Assembly (NCBI GenBank): GCA_003427395.1
Contig: BFEA01000896.1
Coordinates: 187,713-215,611 of the forward strand
Direction of reading: 5' to 3'
Length of the DNA stretch: 27,899 nt
Source of the DNA: Chara braunii
Taxonomy: Eukaryota > Streptophyta > Charophyceae > Charales > Characeae
Positions 10,955-19,534 of the stretch are shown here, piece after piece (the stretch's first letter is position 1; each line of letters begins with the position of its first letter). The notes below the pieces were generated by a model. The model searched no databases. It was given only the letters and a program-made list of their open reading frames with translations, and had not been told where the DNA came from. Both the position numbers and the translations under genes were made by a program.

Positions 10955-11246
10955 CTGACATTTCGTTAAAACTGACATTTTTTTCTAAATTCACGAAATT
11001 GAGCGTACAAAAAACAACATTTTTTAGTGTTTTTTTGTCCTCATGACTTCGGATGATCACATCATCGGGTGTCGTGGCGACTCCCGATGATTTGGCTATC
11101 GGATGTATGTTAACGGTACTTTACGTTGAGGTACATCAGATGGACAAAGTGGGATAACCACGCTCTCACTCGATGAGCAATGAAATTTTGACTAAGTTCA
11201 CTTTCATGAATTTATAAAAAAATGTCAGTTTTAACGAAATGTCAGT
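10955..11246. mobile_element. Foldback (MITE-like) element with ~46-bp inverted repeats
   Basis: The left arm (about 10953-11000) and right arm (about 11193-11246) are inverted copies that by eye differ at only about four positions. Each contains the motif ACTGACATTT twice, separated by CGTTAA-rich sequence. The ~190-bp interior holds a second nested hairpin at 11061-11091: ATCATCGGG / CCCGATGAT, 9 bp, with GTCG/CGAC stacked inside. CATATCAA occurs just outside the left arm (10947-10954) and 12 bases beyond the right arm (11258-11265), so it is not a clean target duplication. No transposase frame is present, which fits a non-autonomous element. Confidence 0.7.
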
Positions 11247-11282
11247 TTATCGCAACTCATATCAATAAAGGAGCTCGTCAGT

Positions 11283-11784
11283 GACAGGGCAACCTGTCTT
11301 AATTGACGTTCTCCTTCATTTTGATCATTCGATAAAATTTGAGGAGTAGGTCTGCGACGGGGCAGTTTTGATCAACCTTCTCTTCAATAATGAGATGGAG
11401 AGAGTAGTCCAGCTACGACAAAGAAACCTGCCTTGATCAGAGTTCTCCTCCGATCTTTGAAGGTTATATCTACGAGAGAGCAATCTGTCTTGATCAAATT
11501 TCATTTCAAGGATTAATTGAGAGCAGTTCGTGTGTGGCAGGGAGACCTGTCTTGATCAACGTTATGTTCTCAGCTTGAAGTAGAGAAGAACTTGTTTGCA
11601 GCGGGGAAACCGGTCTTCATCGACATTTTCTTCTGATAAACAGAAGAGTTCATCTGCGGCGGGGTAACCGTCTTGATCAGTGAGTCTTCTAAAATATAGG
11701 AGTTCGTATGTGGCAACGAAATCTATCTTGATCGATGTTCTCCTCAGTTCTTTGAAAAGTTTGTTTGCGACAGGGAGACCTGTT
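11283..11784 (+). repeat. Nine-unit hairpin array with GNRA-type loops (array c)
   Basis: Units recur every 54-72 bp with loops starting at 11289, 11361, 11423, 11480, 11542, 11606, 11664, 11718 and 11775. The plus-strand loops are GCAA, GCAG, GAAA, GCAA, GAGA, GAAA, GTAA, GAAA and GAGA; eight of nine fit GNRA. Best stems: GACAGG/CCTGTC (11283-11298), GAGAGA/TCTGTC, GGCAGG/CCTGTC, GGCGGG/CCGTC with a bulge, and GACAGG/CCTGTT. Units 2, 3, 6 and 8 pair less well. Each hairpin is followed by CTTGATCA, and some units add a second hairpin such as CTTCTG-ataaa-CAGAAG near 11630. Not a gene. Confidence 0.85.
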
Positions 11785-11799
11785 TTGATCAGTGCGCTC

Positions 11800-12240
11800 T
11801 TCAAAGGCTTATATGGATAAAAATGTTGCGATGTGAATTTTTTATTTAGTTAAGATGTGATAATGAGGAAGATAAATATTTTTTTTGTTATTTAGACTTT
11901 GTTTGAACAACTTCTAACTTGAAGAAGTTGGCACGTCTAAAAAGACATTTCAGGGGTTATTCCTGACTCATTTGGATTTTGTCCAGATACAACGCGACAG
12001 CCAACTGAATGGATGCAATCTTGAAACTAGTCAGAGGGTTTCCGATACCATTTCAAAAAAAAAAAGTTTCTTGAGTGGTTGTTAGTGGGATGAAGGCTTC
12101 GGCTTAGTTCCGAGCGAATTGTGAAATTATTGTGTATTGTGATTTTTTCATAAAGTCCCTAACTTCTATTTTTATGGTGAATGATGGGGACGTCGTTCAA
12201 TGGGGTCTGAAATTGCTGTCGGGGCTCGAGGATTTTAAAA
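11800..12240. other. Unassigned AT-rich spacer
   Basis: No gene or repeat unit is visible apart from an A tract near 12055-12065. It separates array c from the start of repeat family 2, copy A. Confidence 0.4.
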
Positions 12241-12832
12241 CGTCGGACATTGATCGACTTTTTCGTTTAATTGAGGGACTTGAGGAGACTGACGTTTGCC
12301 AAAAGTTCATTCAGACTGACCTATGACTGAGAGACTGAATTTTTTCTAGACTTTAGTTCGGACGTTTGCGTCCTCTGAAAGTAATGGCGGTAACGGACAA
12401 TTTCTAGTAAGGTCAGAGAGGTACGAGGACGAGAGATCGCTAAAACTAGACCTATTCTATCTAAAATCATGATGCGCGGCTTAGCAGACGCGCGATTCAG
12501 AGTCTAAGTAGGCTAAACGGAGGGTCATGCCGGATATGGGTGGTCGCTCAGGCTATCGATAGATAGCCGGTCGAAAAAAGGGGGCGACAGGCCGTTGTCG
12601 AGGCCTACCCGGTTGGGTGGTCAATCAAGCCGTGGTCATGTGGCCAACCGATGGGGCAGGGCTAGCAAGCAAAGCTTGTTAGGCTTCAAGCAGGTGAGGA
12701 TTTTAGGGTCGCAGGCAGACAAGGCCTAAGGTCTCAGGCAGGCAGGGTCTTCAAGGCCACAGGCAGGAGGGATGGTTAGGGCTAAGATCTTCTTATAAAA
12801 AAGTTGTTCCTATCTCTGTCGTGATGGTGATA

Positions 12833-12915
12833 GGAGCTACCCTGATAGGTTACAGTGCATGACCCTCACCTACCAGATACCGGAATCGAATCGCACTTGC
12901 CACTGGGCTAGCTCC
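12833..12915 (-). repeat. tRNA-like or palindromic head inside family 2 (copy A)
   Basis: GGAGCTACCC (12833-12842) pairs with GGGCTAGCTCC (12905-12915). On the minus strand TAGCCCAGTGG (12900-12910) resembles a pol III A box and GATTCGATTCC (12882-12892) a B box, but they are only 7 bases apart, far closer than in a tRNA. The partner copy at 25867-25950 keeps the outer 10-bp palindrome. A tRNA-derived SINE with a deletion is possible; a plain palindrome explains the data equally well. Confidence 0.35.
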
Positions 12916-13265
12916 ATTTGGAGTTGCCGACTCTATATGCTGCGAGCATGGTCAAATCCGGTTATTTGATCCCGGAGATCGCGCGGTCCAGATCGGCCGC
13001 ACGAATCAGCATGGCCCCTGCGCAAGAATGACAAATATAAATCGTAAAATAAAAAATAAAATAAAAATAAAAACTTTAAAATGGAAAGCGTCAGATGGCG
13101 CTACAAGAAGTGACTAGGGGGCTTCAAGCCCCAACGCACTTGACAGTTGCCCATGAAAATGAGCGACCATTTTCTGCAAGAGGTAAGTGTGTCTTTTCTT
13201 TTTTTTCTCTTTTTTTTCTCTTTTATTTTTCTTTATATTTTTCTAGATATTTCTTGTTAGATTTT

Positions 13266-13268
<3 letters not shown>

Positions 13269-13307
<39 letters not shown>
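13269..13307. repeat. (TA)n microsatellite
   Basis: An uninterrupted TA dinucleotide run inside family 2 copy A. Confidence 0.98.
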
Positions 13308-13309
<2 letters not shown>

Positions 13310-13338
13310 CTTCTTCTTGGTGCCTCGAAGCACTGAGC

Positions 13339-13363
13339 ACCCGTTTGTTTCGGACAAACGGGT
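13339..13363. repeat. Perfect 10-bp hairpin with TTCGG loop
   Basis: ACCCGTTTGT (13339-13348), loop TTCGG, ACAAACGGGT (13354-13363). It is a perfect inverted repeat just after the TA microsatellite. Confidence 0.85.
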
Positions 13364-14260
13364 CGTAGTAGTAAAAAAATAAAAATAAAAAAAATGACTG
13401 TGCCAAACTGCTTCATCGGATTTCCACCAACTTATCAGGAGGCTGAGCCTCGAAAGTCCATCCATAGGATGGGCAAAATCAAATGAATCAACTGCTAGAA
13501 CATGGAAATGTCTCACCGTCCCCCCCCCCCCGTTTTAAATTGTCTGCACCCATTCATCGTGGCGTGACGGTGACTGATGGGGACTGTGGCCCCAATGGTT
13601 GTAGCAGGCGCCCGTTCTCACGGGTAACCTCACAGGTAAGTTGGTGGTTTTTTTTTTTCTTGTTGTTTTTTTCTTATTATTTTTCCTTTGTTTTTTTTCA
13701 TTGCTTTTGCTTCTTTTGATTTTTTGTTTTGGCCTTCCATTTGTGGCGTCCCCGCTCGCCTGAATCAAACCCATTGATGCGCCAGGTACGGGCGCGTGGA
13801 TGGGGCAGCAGGGAAAGAGGCTCAGTTGAGCTTGACACTGGTTCGACTCTGTGAATTGATTGAGAGAAAGGAGCGGTTGTTGGTTTCTGAACGGCGAGTT
13901 GCCCCCTGTACTGGGAAATGATGTGGGGGGAACAAGAAAAAAAAAAAAAAAGAGGAAAAAAAAAAAGCAACGGCCACGAATATGGTCGAGGCTGCGAAAC
14001 AGGTGCAGCCCCAGAAGGTTTTAAGGGGTGATGGGACTGCGCCTGCTCGTTTTGAGCAGACAACAGTAAAGTGGCTTAGTTCAACCATTTCCAGGAGCAC
14101 CAAGCCTAGGAAAATGGCCAGGTACCCGTGGGGGTTGATGACCTTGGTCCCCTGGAGGAAAACCAAGACATCTAGCTCCTGATCGTAGATTTAGATCGAG
14201 GGTCAGGAGCACCCACGAATTTTATCTGGATGTGGGCAAAGCAGCTGCGCACATGCCTTC

Positions 14261-14281
14261 GGCTGGCTATAAAAGCCAGCC
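14261..14281 (+). promoter_or_regulatory. TATA-like box within a perfect 8-bp palindrome
   Basis: GGCTGGCT-ATAAA-AGCCAGCC forms a perfect 8-bp stem, and the TATA-like core CTATAAAAG spans the loop and inner stem. In copy B the corresponding position reads CTACAAAAG just before an 11-bp hairpin (27265-27289), so the TATA core is degraded there. In an LTR this would mark the U3/R boundary and the RNA start would lie ~25-30 bp downstream, near 14300. Promoter activity is an inference. Confidence 0.45.
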
Positions 14282-15102
14282 CCCCACCTAGCAGCCTCAC
14301 ACTTGTGGCAATGCTGCTGGGGCATTATACTTGAGTAGGTGCTGGCTGACTGGTTGCAGGTGTAGTGAGGGAGTGTTAGGGAAGTGTTGGAGGTCTGTAG
14401 GAGCACTTGGGGGAGAGACAGGCAGCGACCATAACGGGGAGGCTGGAGCTCATAGCCATTCCTCAACACTTAGTGTCGTGGCCGCTAGGCTGCTTCTGGG
14501 ATTAGTGTCGCGGAAGGTGTTGCTGGAGGAATAGTGGAGGTCAGAGGGAATTGAGAAGTGGTGGAGGCAGCCATAGCTAGAGGCTGGGAGCTTTTGCCCC
14601 ACCTATGTGTGTGCGCTGTGTATGGGCAGGTGTTGCGGTCGGACTGACGGCGTGGAGGCATAAAGGTCTCCCTAAGGGGAGGTATTGTTCATTTGGTGGT
14701 ACGACAACGACAATATTTGTTTTTGTGAGGTTACACTGCCAAATTTTTAGCACGGCAGCGACACTTCGGTGGGAAACTCCTGTCAATTTTTTGGCACGAT
14801 GGCGTGGTGCCGGTTTGGAAGGCGAGACGAGCGGCGGTCCCGCTTTTAATTTTTGATGTGCGTGGTGATGGTGGACTATTCTCTCATGATCCAACGGTAG
14901 TATGGGCACTGGTGCACGTTTGGGATTGTGTGGCAATGGTGTGTGGGCCGACGACATGATGAAAGTGTAGAGTGAGTGCATACGACAGTGATTATTGGGC
15001 ACGTGGCACATGCTGTTTTCAGCCAGAGGCACCTTTTTTTTTTTTTTTTGCGACGTGCAGTGCATGAAGTTCTCGGTTCTGGACCATCCGGCATTGTGGA
15101 CA

Positions 15103-17194
15103 ATGGTATGGGACTGCATTGGGATCAACTCAAACCATTTTGGAACTAGGTGAGTCTGATTTTGAAAATGGGACATGCATGATGTGGTGATTATTTTAAG
15201 AGGATATGGTGATTGAAGGTGATTTGGGACCTGCGGTTCAATGGGATAATCATTGAAGGTTGTAATGCAGTTGGGACTGTTGAAACCACATAAGACTTAT
15301 TGTCGAGAGCACCCTCCTGGAGGGTTATCTCACTTGAGTCTTTTCAGTGGACCTAACCTTGCTCATTCGGGCATTTGAAGAGAGAGGTGGTCGTGGTTCA
15401 GTGAAACGACCATGACTTATGGAGTTGTGGCCACATATTTTCAGCTTCGACAACGATCGTCTCTTCAAAATTGATTGGAATACTACTCGAGTTTCTTGTG
15501 TGAGCCGAATATAACTTTATTCAAGGTCAGTCGGTTGATTGACTCAGACTTCCCTTCACACCTGTATGAACCCATACTTTGCTTGACCCTGATCATTTTA
15601 AATGTTCGAAAGAAAAGGTAGAGGAAAGTTGTGCGTGTCATCCATGTGAATGGAAACGTTTAACTTGAGTGTGTGATTGTAATGTTTTCTTTTGAACTTG
15701 TTGTTTTGCTTGGTGTGCAGGTAAGTAAAAAAAGGTACTTAAAAGGGAGATTGATTTTGCCTATTGGAGAAAAGGAAAACAATTGTCTTCTTTTTACTTT
15801 TCACATATCTGCATGTAAAAAAAAATAACTTTTGTTTTGGAAAATATTAATTCAGTGAGTGTCATAAAATGAATTCGATTCAAATAAAACAGATAAGGTC
15901 AAATGGACTTAGACTTCTCCCGAGGAATGACCCTTTCTATCGGGAATGACCTTATCTCTCTGTACCTCTTCAAATGACTCGCATTCTTTATCTGTTCTTA
16001 TTTTTTTCGTCCTAGTTACCTTGAACTCAGGAGAAACGAAAATAATTAAAATGTGCTTGTAGTGGACGTATTCTCTTGCTCTAGGAAGCATATGGGGCGG
16101 GGGTTCATTGCTTTATGAGTCGACGTTGCCATCCACCGAGAGTGGAGCGTTCTACGGGGAGTGCTTTGCCGATTCGGTGGAGACGGGCCGACTTCTGAGA
16201 TTCGAGTCTAATGCTCGGGCGAGGAGGAAGAGTACCTCAGACCACTTCCTAGAGGGTGAGACATAGAACACTTCAAGCAATGCACTTGATCAAGAATCAT
16301 CCACAAAGCAGTATGTCATTCAATAAGATTAAGAATGTGTGGAGACAGGTGTGCGTACATAATCTTAGATTAAATAGGTTGGAATGAATGACTTTGACAA
16401 CGCATCTCATCAAGTCAAAATTAAGGCAACCGATTATCGTATCGGTTGCATCAATGTTATTGTCGGTAGCCAACTCCTTGTTGGCGGTTGTATGATTGTT
16501 TTGTGAAGTTCGACCCGGGGTGATCGGATTTTATCTTGGTCTTGTGTTATTGGATGCATCTAGCGATGATTTATATTTTTTCAGTTATCATTTCATATTT
16601 GATATATTTTTGTCGACTACGATCGAATTCTTTTGATATAATTATATGCGGATGTTTTAATTTTTTTTTTTTTACGGTGTGTCTAAGGAACTAGGATGAA
16701 TTGTGGTTTCACGCTTGGTTGAGTCCGTCCTAGTCGACCGGCGTCAGCTTCATACTTAGGAGATCAGCGCCCTAAGGGACGGACGACGCTCTGGTTCACT
16801 TGGCGTTTAACCAAGCGTATCTATACTACAGCGAACAAGCAAACGTTCTCGGCTGACTCACCTCTACAATTGCATATAAAAAAAATTGCATATGGGTCAG
16901 TAACTCGGTAGGGATACGGCCCGAAGGGTGGTGACATACCCTTAGGGAAGGCAAGATGTGCCCCGCAGAAACCTATCCTGTCGTAGGGGACTGCGGGAAG
17001 TACAGTTGGCGCACTCGGCTAGAGCGGCGAAAGAACGATGCTATCCCGTCCGTCACGGCGGTTCGCGGGATTATTAAGCGTCGTTCCCAAGTTGTCTCAT
17101 GTTTTGTTTTTGTTTCATTTACTCTTGCATGACATGGCCGGGAGGGCTCTCGCCTTTATGAAAGAGGCGGGAGCCGATGTGCTCGACAATGGTA
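15103..17194 (+). mobile_element. Probable solo LTR of family 1, with ATGGTA target-site repeats
   Basis: 15109-17188 matches the LTR at 644-2684 along its length. It begins TGGGACTG and ends GACA. ATGGTA flanks it on both sides (15103-15108 and 17189-17194), consistent with a target-site duplication, which for Ty3/gypsy elements is normally 5 bp. No primer-binding site follows and no polypurine tract precedes it, so it is best read as a solo LTR left by LTR-LTR recombination. The alternative, a 3' LTR of the element at 644, is less likely because of the flanking repeat and the unrelated DNA between the two. Confidence 0.65.
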
Positions 17195-18690
17195 GAGAAG
17201 AAAGTAGCAAATGTGCGCGAAGGCATAGCGAAGCAAGAAATGAGGATCTCGTTCGATCCCTAAATGGAATTGAACGTAGTAGAGTACTAGGATAGGGTTT
17301 TGGATGGTGGCGAGCATGATGATGATGTCAGATTCAAGGATTAGTGGTTCGTTTTTGTGGTGCGTTGCTAAGGAACCGAGTAAAGAATGCATCTACCGGT
17401 GTTCTAGCGGTAGATCCATTCCCGTGGTACGAAGTGGAGATCGGTTGCGGTAGCAGGGTAGAAGCAAGCGAGTGTGCATAAGGAGGAGGGATGAAGAGGG
17501 GCATATGTACAACTATGTGCAATCAACGATGATTTCGTATTTGGTCGCTGCTAGAAATACTGCGATCGTTGCGACCATATTTGTCCCCTACGCGGAGGTA
17601 CATTTCTCGACCATTGTGGTAAATACCATGGTTAGTTCCTCGTTCCTAGGAGTTGGGCTGCTCAGTGTGCATTCCACCATTGTTCCTTGCAACCGATTGT
17701 CACCAGTTGAATTTGTCAGTAGCCATACATCTCTAGAAAACCAGGTCATACACATCTAAGTGTAAACATCATGTACTGTGAAACGACAATGCCTCGTTGA
17801 ATTGGCGGTTTCTTTCAAATTATCACCCAAGTGATTGTGGCAAATTCTAGAGCATCAACGTATCCCAACTTCTGGAAGGAAAGACATTCACTAAGAAAAA
17901 CACGTCCGAGCTTATGTCGAACTTCCCAATCTGCAGCCGGGTAGTAGTCAAATTGTTGGGAGTAAAAGCACCAAAGAAGGAGTGAAGGGGAGAGACAGGT
18001 GAAGAGTTTTGCTGAAGTAGCGCGACTGCTAGATGATAATGCAGATGTCGTACCCAAGTCGACAGGGGCAAAGGCTAGTCTGACTCTGATTTTCAACTCA
18101 ATACTGACTACATGTGTCATCCACATCGACGGTATTCGGATCCCGCTGCAGAGTGACAGTGTGCTTTCCTTGTTATCATATCGGTGTTGTTGTTGTCATG
18201 TCTCACTGTGTTGCCATTAGGCAACACTATCAACTGTACATGCAGTATTTCGTTGCGCGTTGCTATCTTAATACGTAGTGTTATATCACATGTTGTACAT
18301 TGCTACGAAATTATGTTCCTCTGCATTGCTCTCGGGCGCGCTGTGTGTTTGCTTTGCTCATTGAGATCATCGAGTTCCCCCACTTCGCACACTTGTTGTG
18401 CATGTAGCCCCTCGTCAGTTGTTGTTTCTGCTTTGTCGACTGCTACAACTACTCCATCCCCTGTCAGTTGTGTTGTGCACACTCTTACACTGTCAAGAGA
18501 CCGTATGCATGTCTATACAGGACCCTTGGGACAACCAAGTTCAAGTTCTTCTAATTTTAACATTGTCATATATGACTCTCTTGAATCTATTGGTTCCAAA
18601 AAGACATTTGCAGACCTGTCTCATCTTGACAATTCTCATAGGATTCAAAATAACGTGGAAACAACAGCGGAATTGAATACGAGCATGAAC
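17195..18690. other. Unassigned region, no supported gene
   Basis: A 170-codon plus-strand frame at 18184-18696 is the longest frame in the window not explained by low complexity, but it is Ser/Cys/Thr-rich, has no recognised domain and is challenged by an overlapping frame at 18398-18676. I do not call it a gene. A perfect 8-bp hairpin GTGTTGCC-ATTA-GGCAACAC lies at 18208-18227. The first few hundred bases may be the continuation of family 2 copy A beyond the solo LTR, but that part of copy B lies outside the window. Confidence 0.4.
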
Positions 18691-18696
18691 ACTTAG

Positions 18697-18990
18697 AGGT
18701 GTGTGGATGTTGTAATTCATCTCGATTACAATCGGCAAGGACAAGGTCGATTTGAAACTTTCGAGGAGTATCGTCGCAAAGTGTTGCAATTAGTTTCTGT
18801 TCGTGAGCTGCTGCAAGATTATCGTTTTAGCGAAGGAAGTTGATTGGTCTTATAAGAGATATAGGAAGAGAAAAATGTTGATTGGGCAATTGTCCGGGCT
18901 TGCCTTAATGACAAATTGTTAGATGGTCGTCTTCGATTTCAGTTACGTAATTGCCCCTACAAGAGATATGAGGAGAGAAAGGAAAACAAA
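18697..18990 (+). pseudogene. Possible decayed coding fragment, unidentified
   Basis: A single frame reads in a protein-like way from 18697 to a TGA at 18841 (includes GRFETFEEYRRKVLQL and SVRELLQDYRF). It then carries three stops (18841, 18853, 18862) and is open again to the GA microsatellite (includes WAIVRACLNDKLLDGRLRF). Composition is balanced and charged, unlike the flanking low-complexity frames, but I recognise no family. It could be a transposon or gene-exon remnant, or chance. Confidence 0.2.
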
Positions 18991-19025
18991 CGGGGGGGAG
19001 GGGGGGGAGGAGAGAAAGAGAGAGG

Positions 19026-19029
<4 letters not shown>

Positions 19030-19117
<88 letters not shown>
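19030..19117. repeat. (GA)n microsatellite
   Basis: A GA dinucleotide run of about 88 bp, preceded by a G-rich impure stretch from about 18990. Arg-Glu and Ser-Leu frames here are artefacts. Confidence 0.98.
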
Positions 19118-19121
<4 letters not shown>

Positions 19122-19279
19122 GGACTTAAATAATTTTGACGTAATATTATTCCGCTTTTTAAATCAATGTTGATTTCACTACGCAATAATTGTGCCTTGA
19201 TTATACTGCGACCACTTGCTTACTTCAATGGAACGAAAAATCTTCATATCATCGTTTTTTTTTATTCTTTGCTTTATTG

Positions 19280-19282
19280 TTG

Positions 19283-19317
<35 letters not shown>

Positions 19318-19440
19318 CTATTTGACGATATATATATATATATATNTNTTTNTTTNTTTNTTTNTTTGTCTGTCTGTATCTCTCCTCGCCATTTCTTTTG
19401 CTGTTTTTTTTTTTTTTTTTNTNTTTGTCGGTTTTTTAAT
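19280..19440. repeat. CT/TA microsatellites and T tracts with ambiguous bases
   Basis: A CT run, two TA runs and a TTTN-like run end in GTCTGTCTG. Ambiguous bases lie at 19346, 19348, 19352, 19356, 19360, 19364, 19421 and 19423. The regular 4-base spacing of the N calls suggests a tetranucleotide repeat whose variable base could not be resolved. Confidence 0.9.
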
Positions 19441-19534
19441 TCGTGAATTAAACTCGGACTTCGTAGCCAGTTACTTTTAGTTCTGCGGGCGTGACCCGCA
19501 CCACACGCACCGAGGTCGCTTAGCTAGTTGATAT

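Larger units (their letters stand above)
12240..15108 (+). mobile_element. Repeat family 2, copy A (LTR-like, hairpin-rich)
   Basis: This segment is colinear with 25163-27899. Matching blocks are 12255-12330 with 25163-25232 (CGACTTTTTCG..GACTTGA..GACTGACG..GACCTATGAC), 12441-12513 with 25361-25434, 12830-13060 with 25864-26085, 13970-13995 with 26932-26953 (CGGCCACGAAT), 14290-14330 with 27280-27320 (CCTCACACTTG) and 14566-14610 with 27374-27420. Spacing between blocks is nearly the same in both copies. It contains a TATA-like box, splice-donor-like GTAAGT sequences at about 13178 and 13636, and T-rich tracts. These suggest an LTR or untranslated part of a large retroelement. It ends where the solo LTR at 15109 begins. 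Confidence 0.7.

Noticed and set aside
12132-12326. Conserved C-terminal peptide ending QTDL-stop, also readable at 25163-25232
   Set aside because: Both copies lie in non-coding family 2 DNA and similarity extends past the stop codon; shared DNA ancestry suffices.
13170-13645. Splice donor sites (AGAG|GTAAGT and ACAG|GTAAGT) marking exons
   Set aside because: Each is good consensus, but no coding exon precedes them and the following T-rich DNA has no matching acceptor with coding sequence; noted only as part of family 2.
644-17188. One large LTR retrotransposon with both family 1 copies as its LTRs
   Set aside because: No pol genes and no polypurine tract before 15109, the interior holds other repeat families, and the second LTR has its own ATGGTA flanking repeat.
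18184-18696. 170-codon frame as a possible Ser/Cys-rich protein
   Set aside because: No recognised domain, an overlapping rival frame, no homologous copy in the window and no promoter or splice context.
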